DNA of 64,000 bases from Microbacterium aoyamense. Lineage in GTDB: Bacteria; Actinomycetota; Actinomycetes; Actinomycetales; Microbacteriaceae. Below, in pieces: positions 34,863 to 46,056 of the stretch. Numbering within the stretch: the stretch's first letter is position 1; every line of letters begins with the position of its first letter. The notes beneath the pieces were generated by a model. It was not told the origin of the DNA and made no database searches. It saw nothing but the letters and a program-made list of their open reading frames with translations. The stretch is taken from contig NZ_JAKNUT010000001.1 in NCBI RefSeq assembly GCF_023155855.1, forward strand, positions 496,001 through 560,000, read 5' to 3'. Made by a program: the position numbers and the translations under genes.

Positions 34863-35710
34863 CCGCGCCTCAGCGCGTCGGCGTCCTCGGCGGCGGTCGC
34901 ATGGGCGCCGGCATCGCGCACGCGTTCCTGCTCGCGGGGTCGCGCGTGCACGTCGTCGAGCGCGACGAGACGGCGATGGATGCCGCGGCCGCCCGCATCC
35001 GCGACGCCGTGCGTCACTCGATCGAGCGGGGAACGACCACCGCCTCCGCGCCCGACCTTCTCGCGGCGCTGTCGACAGGCGTCGACCTCGCCGCCTTCGC
35101 CGAGGCCGACCTCGTGATCGAGGCGGTGCCCGAGGAACGGGCGCTCAAGGCGGAGGCGCTCGCGCGCGCCGAAGCCGCGATGGATGCGGCATCCATCCTC
35201 GCCTCCAACACGTCCTCGATCTCGATCGACGACCTCGCCGCAGGCCTTCAGCGGCCCGATCGCTTCATCGGGATGCACTTCTTCAACCCCGTTCCGGCGT
35301 CGTCGCTCGTCGAGATCGTGGCGGGTGCAGCCACCGGGGTCGCAGAGATCGCGCGCGAGTGGGTCACCGCCCTCGGCAAGACGCCGATCGTGGTGCGCGA
35401 CTCGCCCGGCTTCGCGTCGAGCAGGCTCGGTATCGCGCTCGGGCTCGAGGCGATCCGCATGCTGGACGAAGGCGTCGCATCCGCCGAGGACATCGACGCC
35501 GCGATGGTGCTCGGCTACCGGCATCCCACAGGGCCGCTCCGCACGACCGACATCGTCGGGCTCGACGTGCGACTCGGGATCGCCGAAGAGCTCCTCGCGC
35601 AGCTCGGCCCGCGCTTCGCACCGCCCGATCTGCTGCGACGAATGGTCGCCGACGGACGCCTCGGCCGCAAGAGCGGCTCGGGATTCTACGAATGGGAGAA
35701 CGACTCGTGA
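34859..35710 (+). CDS. paaH: 3-hydroxyacyl-CoA dehydrogenase, PaaH-like
   Basis: 283 residues, the single-domain-set form (Rossmann plus C-terminal helical domain) and not the fused E. coli PaaH of about 475. NAD-binding GGGRMGAGIAH is at the N-terminus. The catalytic His/Glu region MHFFNPVP and SNTSSISI are intact. It oxidises 3-hydroxyadipyl-CoA to 3-oxoadipyl-CoA. The start overlaps the paaF stop (ATGA) and the stop overlaps the paaZ start (GTGA). Confidence 0.88.
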   Translation: MTAPQRVGVLGGGRMGAGIAHAFLLAGSRVHVVERDETAMDAAAARIRDAVRHSIERGTTTASAPDLLAALSTGVDLAAFAEADLVIEAVPEERALKAEALARAEAAMDAASILASNTSSISIDDLAAGLQRPDRFIGMHFFNPVPASSLVEIVAGAATGVAEIAREWVTALGKTPIVVRDSPGFASSRLGIALGLEAIRMLDEGVASAEDIDAAMVLGYRHPTGPLRTTDIVGLDVRLGIAEELLAQLGPRFAPPDLLRRMVADGRLGRKSGSGFYEWENDS

Positions 35711-37710
35711 GCGAGATCCTGCCGAGCTATCTCGAGGGCCGTTGGTGGACGCCTGCCGACACAGCCGGTGCGACGGAAGTGCGGGATGCCTCGACCGGCG
35801 ATCTCGTGACGCTCGTGAGCACCTCGGGCATCGACCTCGCCGGCGCCCTCGCGTACGCCCGTGACGTCGGCCAGCGCAGCCTCGGCGCGCTCACCTTCCA
35901 TCAGCGGGCCGTGCTCCTCAAGCAGTTCGCCGTCGCACTGACGGAGCGCAAGGACGAGCTCTACGCCCTCTCGGCGCGCACGGGCGCGACGAAGCAGGAC
36001 TCGTGGGTCGACATCGACGGCGGCATCGGCGTGCTGTTCTCGTACTCGGGCAAGGGCCGGCGCGAACTGCCGAACGCGAAGGTCTACATCGACGGCCCGG
36101 TCGAGCCCCTCTCCCAGGACGGGTCGTTCCTCGGCCGGCACATCTACACGCGGCTGCCCGGCGTCGCGATGCAGATCAACGCCTTCAACTTCCCCGTGTG
36201 GGGCTCGCTCGAGAAGTTCGCCCCCGCCTTCCTCGCCGGTGTGCCGACGATCGTCAAGCCCGCGACGCCGACGGCGTATCTCGCCGAAGCGTTCGTGCGG
36301 ATCCTGGTCGAGTCCGGACTCCTTCCCGAGGGGTCGCTCCAGCTCGTGAGCGGCAGTCTCCCGGGAGTCTTCGATCACCTCGCGCTCGGCGACCTCGTCG
36401 GCTTCACGGGCAGTGCCGCGACCGCCGAGAAGCTCCGCGCCCGAGCAGCCGACGGCGTGCGCTTCACGAGCGAGACCGACTCGATCAACGCCTCGGTCCT
36501 GGGCCCGGATGCGACACCGGGCACGCCGGAGTTCGACGCCTATGTGCGCCAGCTCGTCGCCGAGATGACGACGAAAGCGGGGCAGAAGTGCACCGCGATC
36601 CGTCGGGCGCTCGTGCCCGCGGCATCCGTCGACGCCGTCATCGACGCGGTACGAGCGCGCATCGACGAGCGCGTCGTCGTGGGCGATCCGCGCACGGACG
36701 GCGTGACGATGGGGCCTCTCGCCTCGACCGCGCAGCGGGACGAGGTGCTGCGGCAGGTCGCCCGGCTCGAAGCGGCGGGCGGCGAGATCGTCGTGGGATC
36801 CACCGCCGGGGAGGGAGCGTTCGTCGCCCCGATCCTGCTGCGATTCCGGGATGCCGCGGCCCCCGCCGTCCACGAGGTCGAGGCCTTCGGCCCCGTCGCC
36901 TCGGTGCTCCCCTACGACACGGTCGCCGAGGCCGCGGGGCTCGTCGCGCGCGGTGGCGGCTCGCTGGTTACGAGCATCGCGACGCACGACCCCGAGGTCG
37001 CCGTCGAGCTCACGACGCGCATCTCGGCGTTCAACGGTCGCGTCCTGCTGCTCGACCGCGACGACGCCCGCTCGTCGACGGGGCACGGCTCGCCGCTGCC
37101 CAATCTCGTGCACGGCGGCCCCGGTCGCGCGGGCGGCGGCGAGGAGCTCGGCGGCATCCGCGCCGTGCTCCACCACATGCAGCGCACCGCCGTGCAGGGC
37201 TCCCCCGAGATGCTGACGGCCCTCACGGGGATCTGGCACGCGGGAGCCGCCGCGCGCCAGGGGCGGCATCCGTTCCGCAAGTCGCTCGCCGAGCTGCGGG
37301 TCGGAGATCAGGTCGCGTCGGCGTCGCGCGAAGTGACGCTCGACGACATCGAGACCTTCGCGCACTTCACGGGCGACACGTTCTACGCGCACATGGACGA
37401 GGAGTCCGCCGCCGCGAACCCGTTCTTCCCTGGGCGCGTCGCGCACGGCTACCTCCTCGTCTCGTGGGCGGCCGGCCTGTTCGTGGATCCCGAGCCAGGT
37501 CCCGTGCTGGCCAACTACGGCCTCGAGAACCTGCGCTTCCTCACGCCGGTGTCGCCGGGCGACGAGATCCGCGTCGATCTCACGGCGAAGCAGATCACGC
37601 CGCGCGAGACCGACGAGTACGGCGAAGTGCGATGGGATGCCGTCATCCGCAATCAGGACGACGAGACGGTCGCGACCTACGACGTGCTCACCCTGGTGTC
37701 GAAGTCGTGA
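35707..37710 (+). CDS. paaZ: Bifunctional oxepin-CoA hydrolase / aldehyde dehydrogenase PaaZ
   Basis: 667 residues, close to E. coli PaaZ (681). The N-terminal 520 residues are an aldehyde dehydrogenase with the catalytic Cys in TTKAGQKCTAIRRALVP, almost identical to the E. coli motif. The C-terminal part (about 535-667) is an R-hydratase (MaoC-like) domain with FAHFTGDTFYAHMD and PGRVAHGYLL. It opens the oxepin-CoA ring and oxidises the resulting aldehyde. The GTG at 35707 overlaps the paaH stop; an ATG at 35692 is possible. Confidence 0.93.
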   Translation: MSEILPSYLEGRWWTPADTAGATEVRDASTGDLVTLVSTSGIDLAGALAYARDVGQRSLGALTFHQRAVLLKQFAVALTERKDELYALSARTGATKQDSWVDIDGGIGVLFSYSGKGRRELPNAKVYIDGPVEPLSQDGSFLGRHIYTRLPGVAMQINAFNFPVWGSLEKFAPAFLAGVPTIVKPATPTAYLAEAFVRILVESGLLPEGSLQLVSGSLPGVFDHLALGDLVGFTGSAATAEKLRARAADGVRFTSETDSINASVLGPDATPGTPEFDAYVRQLVAEMTTKAGQKCTAIRRALVPAASVDAVIDAVRARIDERVVVGDPRTDGVTMGPLASTAQRDEVLRQVARLEAAGGEIVVGSTAGEGAFVAPILLRFRDAAAPAVHEVEAFGPVASVLPYDTVAEAAGLVARGGGSLVTSIATHDPEVAVELTTRISAFNGRVLLLDRDDARSSTGHGSPLPNLVHGGPGRAGGGEELGGIRAVLHHMQRTAVQGSPEMLTALTGIWHAGAAARQGRHPFRKSLAELRVGDQVASASREVTLDDIETFAHFTGDTFYAHMDEESAAANPFFPGRVAHGYLLVSWAAGLFVDPEPGPVLANYGLENLRFLTPVSPGDEIRVDLTAKQITPRETDEYGEVRWDAVIRNQDDETVATYDVLTLVSKS

Positions 37711-38129
37711 GCGTCGATCCCGCCGAGTGGTTCGCCGGTCAGCGGCGGATGCTGCGCGCCGACCGCGCATCGGCGGCGCTCGGCATGGTGGTCGGGCTCG
37801 ATGAGCCCGATCACTCGATCGTGTCGATGCCCGTGCGCGACGACATGACCAACGGGTTCGGCCTGACCCATGGCGGCATCGTCTTCTCGCTCGCCGACAC
37901 GGCGTTCGCGATGGCGTGCAACGACGGCGATCAGATCACCGTCGCCGCCGGCGCCGACATCGCGTTCCTCGCGCCGACGCGCGCGGGCCAGACGCTCACG
38001 GCCGAGGCCCGCCTGCGGGCGGGACGCGGACGCTCGCGCCTGTACGACGTCACGGTGACCGACGAGGCGGGAACGGTCGTCGCGGAGTTCCGTGGCCGCT
38101 CCGTCACGACGAGCGCTACAATTACCTAA
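37707..38129 (+). CDS. paaI: Hotdog thioesterase PaaI
   Basis: 140 residues of the hotdog fold. The PaaI active-site region TNGFGLTHGGIVFSLADTAF (Asn, His, Gly, Asp) is complete. It clears dead-end aromatic CoA thioesters and so recycles CoA in the phenylacetate pathway. GTG start in a GTGA overlap with paaZ. It ends the first half of the operon; a second operator-like site and a 33-base gap follow before paaA. Confidence 0.9.
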   Translation: MSVDPAEWFAGQRRMLRADRASAALGMVVGLDEPDHSIVSMPVRDDMTNGFGLTHGGIVFSLADTAFAMACNDGDQITVAAGADIAFLAPTRAGQTLTAEARLRAGRGRSRLYDVTVTDEAGTVVAEFRGRSVTTSATIT

Positions 38130-38141
38130 CGATCGTTCTGT
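38124..38141 (+). promoter_or_regulatory. Second probable PaaR operator, before paaA
   Basis: ACCTAACGATCGTTCTGT contains AACGATCGTT, a perfect 10-bp palindrome, and the core AACG-N-TCG-N-T shared with the site at 34057. It lies 22 bases before the paaA start, suggesting separate control of the monooxygenase genes. Confidence 0.6.
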
Positions 38142-38162
38142 TATTCGACGAAGGAGTCGATG

Positions 38163-39101
38163 ATGACCACCGACGCAGAGGCTCGATTCGACGAGCTCAT
38201 CGCGGCGGACTCGCGCATCGAGCCGCGGGACTGGATGCCCGACGCCTACCGCAAGACGCTGATCCGGCAGATCTCGCAGCATGCGCACTCCGAGATCATC
38301 GGCATGCAGCCCGAGGGCAACTGGATCACGCGCGCGCCGAGCCTCAAGCGCAAGGCCATCCTCATGGCGAAGGTGCAGGACGAAGCCGGGCACGGACTCT
38401 ATCTCTACTCGGCAGCCCAGACGCTCGGCATCACGCGCGACGAGATGACCGAGCAGCTCATCACCGGCAGGGCCAAGTACTCGTCGATCTTCAACTACCC
38501 GGCTCCGACCTGGGCCGACATGGGAGCGATCGGCTGGCTCGTCGACGGCGCGGCGATCTGCAACCAGGTGCCGCTGTGTCGCGCGTCCTATGGTCCGTAC
38601 GGGCGCGCGATGGTGCGCATCTGCAAAGAGGAGTCGTTCCATCAGCGTCAGGGTTTCGAGATCCTGCTGACGCTCATGCAGGGCACGCCCGCACAGCGCG
38701 AGATGGCTCAGGATGCGGTGAACCGCTGGTACTGGCCGAGCCTCATGATGTTCGGGCCGCCCGACGACCAGTCGCCGAACTCGGCGCAGTCCACGGCGTG
38801 GAAGATCAAGCGGTTCTCGAACGACGAGCTGCGACAGAGATTCCTCGGGATGCTGGTGCCCCAGGCCGAGATCCTCGGCATCACGCTGCCCGACGAGAAC
38901 CTGCGCTGGAACGACGAGACCGGGCAGTACGACATGAGCGAGATCGACTGGACCGAGTTCTTCGAGGTGCTCGCCGGACGCGGGCCCATGAACACCGAGC
39001 GCGTGCGTGCGCGGCGCGAAGCCCACGAGAACGGCGAGTGGGTGCGCGAGGCCGCCGCGGCGTACGCCCGCAAACAGGCCGCGAAGGCCGTGGCGGCATG
39101 A
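38163..39101 (+). CDS. paaA: 1,2-phenylacetyl-CoA epoxidase, catalytic subunit
   Basis: 312 residues with the ferritin-like di-iron carboxylate fold. The two iron-ligand motifs are visible: the [10 protein letters not shown] region (EDEx2H type) and [12 protein letters not shown]. With PaaC it forms the oxygenase core that epoxidises phenylacetyl-CoA. Two ATG codons occur in tandem; the second (38163) lies six bases after GGAG, the first only three, so the second is preferred. It ends in an ATGA overlap with paaB. Confidence 0.96.
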   Translation: MTTDAEARFDELIAADSRIEPRDWMPDAYRKTLIRQISQHAHSEIIGMQPEGNWITRAPSLKRKAILMAKVQDEAGHGLYLYSAAQTLGITRDEMTEQLITGRAKYSSIFNYPAPTWADMGAIGWLVDGAAICNQVPLCRASYGPYGRAMVRICKEESFHQRQGFEILLTLMQGTPAQREMAQDAVNRWYWPSLMMFGPPDDQSPNSAQSTAWKIKRFSNDELRQRFLGMLVPQAEILGITLPDENLRWNDETGQYDMSEIDWTEFFEVLAGRGPMNTERVRARREAHENGEWVREAAAAYARKQAAKAVAA

Positions 39102-39403
39102 CGACGCCCGGCGCCCGGCCCGAAGAGCAGTGGCCCCTCTGGGAGGTCTTCGTACGCGCGAACCGGGGCCTCAGCCACGTCCACGTCGGGTCGCTGCACG
39201 CCCCCGATGCCGATCTCGCCGTGCGCAACGCGCGCGACCTCTACACCCGGCGCGGCGAAGGGATCTCGATCTGGGTCGTTCCGGCCGACGCCATCACGAC
39301 GAGCGACCCGGACGCGAAGGGCGCGTACTTCGAGAGCCCGGCGGGCAAGAACTACCGCCATGCCGTGTACTACACGGCCTCCGAGGGGGTGCCCCACCTG
39401 TGA
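39098..39403 (+). CDS. paaB: 1,2-phenylacetyl-CoA epoxidase subunit PaaB
   Basis: 101 residues, normal for PaaB. The typical [26 protein letters not shown] opening, [12 protein letters not shown] region and [11 protein letters not shown] are present. It is a small structural subunit of the epoxidase that connects the PaaAC units. It overlaps both neighbours (ATGA with paaA, GTGA with paaC). Confidence 0.95.
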   Translation: MTTPGARPEEQWPLWEVFVRANRGLSHVHVGSLHAPDADLAVRNARDLYTRRGEGISIWVVPADAITTSDPDAKGAYFESPAGKNYRHAVYYTASEGVPHL

Positions 39404-40239
39404 CCGACCACGACGTCGTTTCGACAGACACCGATGTCCACGTGTCGGTGGATGCGCTCGAACTCGCCGACGAGTTCGTCGCGGGTGCGGATGCCGCAGC
39501 ATCCCCCGACGTCGCCGAATACGCCCTCTGGCTCGGCGACGACGCCCTCATCCTGTCGCAGCAGCTGGGGTGGTGGATCGCCCGCGCGCCCGAGCTCGAA
39601 GAGGACGTCGCGCTCGGCAACATCGCGCTCGACCTGCTCGGCCATGCGCGCTCGCTCCTGAGGTACGCCGGCACCGCAGACGGCCGCACCGAGGATGACC
39701 TCGCCTACTTCCGTGACGAGCGGGACTTCCGCAGCGCGTGGATCGTCGAGCAGCCCAACGGCGACTTCGCGCAGACGATCGCGCGACAGCTCATCGTCTC
39801 GACGTACATGTTCGAGCTCTACTCGACCCTGCGTTCGTCAGCCGATCCGACGCTCGCGGCGATCGCCGACAAGTCGCTGAAAGAGGTCGACTACCACCGG
39901 GACCACGCCGTGCAGTGGACGCTGCGCCTCGCCGGCGGCACGGACGAATCACGGGACCGGATGCTGCGGGCCGTCGCCGCGATGTGGCCCTACGTCGACG
40001 AGCTCTTCCGCGACGAGTCGCTCTCGGACCGTCTCGACGGCATCGCCGCGCGGCCCTCGTCGCTGCGCGACGGCTTCGACGCCGTCATCGCGGCGGTCTC
40101 CGCGGAGGCCGAGATCATCGTGCCGGAGGGGTTCATCTCGGCCGGCGGCGGGCGCCGCGGCATCCACTTCTCCACCCTCGGCTACCTGCTCGCCGAGATG
40201 CAGGTGCTCGCGCGGCAGCATCCGGGCGCGACATGGTGA
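39400..40239 (+). CDS. paaC: 1,2-phenylacetyl-CoA epoxidase subunit PaaC
   Basis: 279 residues. It is a ferritin-like partner of PaaA without a complete di-iron site, recognisable by YALWLGDDALILSQQLGWW and SLKEVDYHRDHAVQW. About 30 residues of acidic N-terminal extension precede the conserved domain. GTG start overlapping paaB. It is required for substrate binding and for a stable PaaA. Confidence 0.94.
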   Translation: MTDHDVVSTDTDVHVSVDALELADEFVAGADAAASPDVAEYALWLGDDALILSQQLGWWIARAPELEEDVALGNIALDLLGHARSLLRYAGTADGRTEDDLAYFRDERDFRSAWIVEQPNGDFAQTIARQLIVSTYMFELYSTLRSSADPTLAAIADKSLKEVDYHRDHAVQWTLRLAGGTDESRDRMLRAVAAMWPYVDELFRDESLSDRLDGIAARPSSLRDGFDAVIAAVSAEAEIIVPEGFISAGGGRRGIHFSTLGYLLAEMQVLARQHPGATW

Positions 40240-40712
40240 CCCGGGCCGAGGCGTGGGCGATCGCGGCGACCGTGACCGACCCTGAAGTCCCCGTGCTCAC
40301 GATCGAGGACCTCGGCGTGCTCCGCGACGTCACGGTCGACGGCGAGCGCGTGACCGTCACGCTCACCCCGACGTACAGCGGCTGCCCCGCGCTCGAGACG
40401 ATGCGGGACGACGTCGTGCTCGCGCTGACGCACGCGGGCTATGAGCGGGTCGAGGTACGCACGACGCTGTCGCCCGCGTGGACGACGGACTGGATGACGG
40501 ATGCCGGCAAGCGCAAGCTCACCGCGTACGGCATCGCCCCGCCGACCGGCCGCGCGGCCGCGGGGCCCATCCGCGTGCGCGTGAGCGTGCGGTGCCCGCG
40601 GTGCGGCTCGCTCGACACGGTGGAGGTCTCGCGCTTCGGGTCGACCTCGTGCAAGGCCCTCTTCGAGTGCCGCGCCTGCCTCGAGCCTTTCGACCACTTC
40701 AAGGTGCTGTGA
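40233..40712 (+). CDS. paaD: PaaD, iron-sulfur assembly factor for the epoxidase
   Basis: 159 residues: an N-terminal MIP18/DUF59 domain (TVTDPEVPVLTIEDLGVLRDV, TYSGCPALETM) and a C-terminal zinc-ribbon-like segment with CPRCG and CRAC. It matures the monooxygenase's Fe-S or di-iron components. Either ATG 40233 or GTG 40236 can start it; both overlap the paaC stop. It ends in a TGATG overlap with paaE. Confidence 0.92.
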   Translation: MVTRAEAWAIAATVTDPEVPVLTIEDLGVLRDVTVDGERVTVTLTPTYSGCPALETMRDDVVLALTHAGYERVEVRTTLSPAWTTDWMTDAGKRKLTAYGIAPPTGRAAAGPIRVRVSVRCPRCGSLDTVEVSRFGSTSCKALFECRACLEPFDHFKVL

Positions 40713-41812
40713 TGGCGACGGCCGTGCGCCGGCGGGCGCGCTTCCACGAGCTCGAGATCTCGGGCATCCGTCCCCTCACCGCCGACAGCATCGAGGTGAC
40801 CTTCGCGGTGCCGCCCGAGCTGCACGGCGAGTACGACTACCTGCCTGGGCAGTACGTCGCGCTCCGCGCGCACGTCGACGGGCACGAGGTGCGCCGCAGC
40901 TACTCGATCTGCAGGCCTCCGTCGCCCGGTGCCATCAGCGTCGGCATCAAGCGCGACCTCGGCGGCCTGTTCTCGGTCTGGGCCCACGAGAACCTCGCCG
41001 TCGGCGACCGCATCGACGTCATGAGCCCCGAGGGCACGTTCACGTCGAACCTCCCCGATCTCGACGGAGCCCACCTCGCCGGCATCGCGGCGGGCTCGGG
41101 CATCACACCGATGATGTCGCTCGCGGCATCCGTCCTCGCGGCATCGCCCACCGCGCGCTTCACCCTCGTCTACACGAACCGCGCGACGCCCGACGTCATG
41201 TTCCTCGAAGACCTCGCCGACCTGAAGGACCGCTACCCCGCGCGGCTCGCGCTGCACCACGTCCTCTCGCGCGAGCAGCGGGCCGCGCCGCTGCTCTCAG
41301 GCCGCATCGACGGCGAGAAGCTCGACGCGATCCTCGACCGCCTGCTGCCACCGGCTTCGGTGACCGAGTGGTTCCTGTGCGGACCGTTCGACCTCGTCGC
41401 GCTGTGCCGCTCCGCTCTGGAGCGTCACGGCGTCGCGGCGAGCGACATCCGCTTCGAACTCTTCACGACGGATGCCGACGGCCCGCGCGTCGACCGCGGT
41501 CGTCCCGTGGAGGTGCGCGCGGGCGACGCGACGCGCACGATCGAGTTCACCCTCGACGGGCTGTCGTCGACGGTCGAGACCCCCGTCGCTGCCGACGAGG
41601 CGATCCTCGATGCCGCCCTGCGCGTGCGCGGAGACGTGCCGTTCGCGTGTGCGGGAGGCGTCTGCGGCACGTGCCGTGCCCGCGTGCTCGAAGGCTCCGT
41701 GCGCATGACCCAGAACTTCGCGCTCGAGCCCGACGAGCTCGAGCGCGGCTACGTGCTCACGTGCCAGTCCCACCCGACGACCGAGCGCGTCGTCGTCGAC
41801 TACGACGTCTAG
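40712..41812 (+). CDS. paaE: Phenylacetyl-CoA epoxidase reductase subunit
   Basis: 366 residues. The domain order is an FAD-binding barrel (RRSYSICRPP), an NAD-binding domain (IAAGSGITPMMSL and WFLCGPFDLV), and a C-terminal plant-type 2Fe-2S ferredoxin domain with CAGGVCGTCRARV and a distal Cys (LTCQSHP). It passes electrons from NADPH to the PaaABC oxygenase. Length matches E. coli PaaE (356). Confidence 0.95.
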   Translation: MATAVRRRARFHELEISGIRPLTADSIEVTFAVPPELHGEYDYLPGQYVALRAHVDGHEVRRSYSICRPPSPGAISVGIKRDLGGLFSVWAHENLAVGDRIDVMSPEGTFTSNLPDLDGAHLAGIAAGSGITPMMSLAASVLAASPTARFTLVYTNRATPDVMFLEDLADLKDRYPARLALHHVLSREQRAAPLLSGRIDGEKLDAILDRLLPPASVTEWFLCGPFDLVALCRSALERHGVAASDIRFELFTTDADGPRVDRGRPVEVRAGDATRTIEFTLDGLSSTVETPVAADEAILDAALRVRGDVPFACAGGVCGTCRARVLEGSVRMTQNFALEPDELERGYVLTCQSHPTTERVVVDYDV

Positions 41813-41820
41813 GAGCCCGC

Positions 41821-42591
41821 ATGATCGACCTGACCATCGACGGTGCCGTCGCGCAGGTGTCGCTCAACGCCCCCGAGAAGCTCAACGCCCTCGACGAGAC
41901 GGCGCTCGACGCGCTGTCAGCGGCGTACGCCGACGCCGAGGCCTCGGGCGCGCGGGCCCTCGTGATCACCGGGGAGGGGCGCGCGTTCTGCGCCGGACGC
42001 GACATCTCGGCCGTCGACCCGCGCGATGACGACGTCCTGGGCTACCTCGACGGACTCGTGACGCCGCTGCTGCGGCGGATGGCCGCCTTCCCCGCGCCGA
42101 CGTTCGCGGCTGCGCAGGGCGCGTGTCTCGGGGTCGGCCTCGGCCTGCTCATCGCGACCGACGTCGTCTACGTCGCCGACTCGGCCAAGATCGGCTCGCC
42201 GTTCGCCGCGCTCGGCGCGACCCTCGACTCGGGTGGGCACTCGCTCTTCGCCGACCGACTCGGTATGCATCGCACCCTCGATCTGATCTACACGGGTCAG
42301 CTCATGTCGGGCGCCGAGGCCGTGGCATCCGGCCTCTTCTCCCGTGTCATCCCCGCCGACGAGCTGCGGCAGCAGACGATGGATGCCGCCACCCGCGCGG
42401 CTTCCGGACCCACCACCGCCTTCGTCGCGAGCAAGCGTCTGCTCGCTCGCCAGCGCGATGAGAAGCTCTCGCTCTGGCAGTCGATCGAGCTCGAGAACGC
42501 GGAGCAGACCGCGCTGTGCGACACCGACGACTATCGCGAGGGCTTCGCTGCGTTCCAGGAGAAGCGGAAGCCGACCTTCAGAGGCGCTTGA
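41821..42591 (+). CDS. paaG: Enoyl-CoA hydratase/isomerase, PaaG-like
   Basis: 256 residues of the crotonase fold with CAGRDISAVD and GACLGVGLGLLIATD. The DSGGHSLFADRLGMHRTLDL region carries an Asp at the position used by E. coli PaaG (DAGG) instead of the PaaF glutamate, which favours the isomerase that turns ring-epoxide into oxepin-CoA. It lies eight bases after paaE and is the last gene of the operon. Its 3' end overlaps that of argA by 14 bases (convergent). Confidence 0.85.
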   Translation: MIDLTIDGAVAQVSLNAPEKLNALDETALDALSAAYADAEASGARALVITGEGRAFCAGRDISAVDPRDDDVLGYLDGLVTPLLRRMAAFPAPTFAAAQGACLGVGLGLLIATDVVYVADSAKIGSPFAALGATLDSGGHSLFADRLGMHRTLDLIYTGQLMSGAEAVASGLFSRVIPADELRQQTMDAATRAASGPTTAFVASKRLLARQRDEKLSLWQSIELENAEQTALCDTDDYREGFAAFQEKRKPTFRGA

Positions 42592-43081
42592 GCATGCGCG
42601 TGTTGCCGAGCGTGTTCGGCTTCACGTGCGCCAAGTCGAGGAACTCGGCGATGCCTTCGTCGGGGCTGCGCACGAGCTGCGAGTAGACGTCGGGGTCGAC
42701 GACCTGCTCGCCGATGGGTGAGAACCCGCGGCGCTCGAAGAACTCGACCTCGAACGTGAGGCAGAAGAGGCGGCTGAGGCCGAGAGCACGCGCATTCGCC
42801 TCGAGACCCTCGACGACCGCGCGGCCGACCCCGTGATGGAGCCACTCGTCGGCGACGATGAGGGTGCGCACTTCGCCGAGGTCCTCCCACATGACGTGGA
42901 GGGCGCCGCACGCGATGAGGCGACCGCTCTCATCCTCAGCGACGAGGAACTGCTGCACCGCCTCGTACAGCACGACGAGGTCCTTGCCGAGCAGGATGCG
43001 CCGCTGCACGAAGGGCTCGAGGAGTTCCTGGATGCCGCGCACATCGGCGCTGCGCGCCGGCCGCACGATGTATCCGCTCAC
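42578..43081 (-). CDS. argA: Amino-acid N-acetyltransferase (N-acetylglutamate synthase, short actinobacterial type)
   Basis: 167 residues, a single GNAT domain. Blocks match my memory of Mycobacterium tuberculosis Rv2747 (ArgA): LLxKxLVxLYEAVQxF, IACGALHVMWEDLGEVRTL, FEVEFFERRGF and the C-terminal AEFLDLAHVKPNTLGNTRML. It makes N-acetyl-L-glutamate, the first step of arginine synthesis. The GTG at 43081 is chosen; 15 extra codons upstream have no homologous counterpart. It lies downstream of clpC on the same strand but beyond a strong terminator. Confidence 0.88.
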   Translation of the reverse strand: MSGYIVRPARSADVRGIQELLEPFVQRRILLGKDLVVLYEAVQQFLVAEDESGRLIACGALHVMWEDLGEVRTLIVADEWLHHGVGRAVVEGLEANARALGLSRLFCLTFEVEFFERRGFSPIGEQVVDPDVYSQLVRSPDEGIAEFLDLAHVKPNTLGNTRMLKRL

Positions 43082-43116
43082 GGCTTCCAGCCTAGGCCCG
43101 CCCTCTCGCCCTCTTG

Positions 43117-43196
43117 CCGAACCCACACAGAATCACCGAACCCACACGATCTGCGCGCACGGAGTAAGTGGTTTCGCGCGGATCATGTGGGCTCGG
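43117..43196. repeat. Intergenic element with three CCGAACCCACAC-type copies
   Basis: CCGAACCCACAC at 43117-43128 and 43136-43147 (19-base period) and an inverted near-copy at 43185-43196. The flanking GATCTGCGCGC and CGCGCGGATC extend the palindrome to about 21 bases with three mismatches. It shares architecture and the GCGCG.GATCGTG core with the element at 26.8 kb. It lies just upstream of argA. Confidence 0.7.
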
Positions 43197-43218
43197 CGAG
43201 CGCCCGGCTCGCTTGAAA

Positions 43219-43256
43219 GACGGAAGGGCGGATGCCGAAGCATCCGCCCTTCCGTC
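43219..43256 (-). terminator. clpC terminator with UUCG tetraloop
   Basis: A 17-bp perfect stem closed on the minus strand by C(TTCG)G, the extra-stable tetraloop, followed by TTTC. It begins nine bases after the clpC stop. Confidence 0.9.
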
Positions 43257-43264
43257 AACCAGAA

Positions 43265-45784
<2,520 letters not shown>

Positions 45785-45909
45785 TCAAACCTCCGGCACA
45801 GGGGCCACGCGGCGCGATCTCACGCCTTGTAAAGAGGGTAACGAGGCGATGGATGCCGCAAGCCCGTGTTCGCCGTCGGCATAGCGACCGCATCCGCCCT
45901 TCCGCTCCG

Positions 45910-45980
45910 CGGTCGGAGAATGTCGCCGAGGTCGGAGAACTCCGGCTGAATGCGCCGAGTTGCGCGTGATTCTCCGACCG
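45910..45980. repeat. Intergenic element with three GGTCGGAGAA copies
   Basis: GGTCGGAGAA occurs at 45911-45920 and 45930-45939 (19-base period), and inverted at 45970-45979. The outer pair is a perfect 12-bp inverted repeat, CGGTCGGAGAAT with ATTCTCCGACCG. It sits between divergent clpC and the DUF2975-like operon. Same unit-unit-inverted-unit layout as the elements at 26.8 and 43.1 kb. Confidence 0.75.
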
Positions 45981-45992
45981 AGGCGAAGGGGG

Positions 45993-46048
45993 TTGACTCG
46001 CAGCCCTCATGAACATATCGTTTTTCGATAACAACGACTATCGATATG
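45993..46048 (+). promoter_or_regulatory. Promoter and palindromic operator of the DUF2975-like operon
   Basis: TTGACT (45993-45998), 17 bases, then TATCGT (46016-46021) give a plausible promoter. Overlapping it are CATATCG (46014-46020) with its complement CGATATG (46042-46048), and inner CGATA/TATCG (46026-46030, 46039-46043). A dimeric repressor such as the operon's own Xre-type protein could bind here. GGAGG follows at 46048, before the ATG at 46057. Confidence 0.6.
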
Positions 46049-46056
46049 GAGGAACG

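Noticed and set aside
43117..43196. Short CRISPR array (repeated CCGAACCCACAC)
   Set aside because: Only two direct copies with a 7-base gap and one inverted copy. There are no spacers of CRISPR length and no cas genes.
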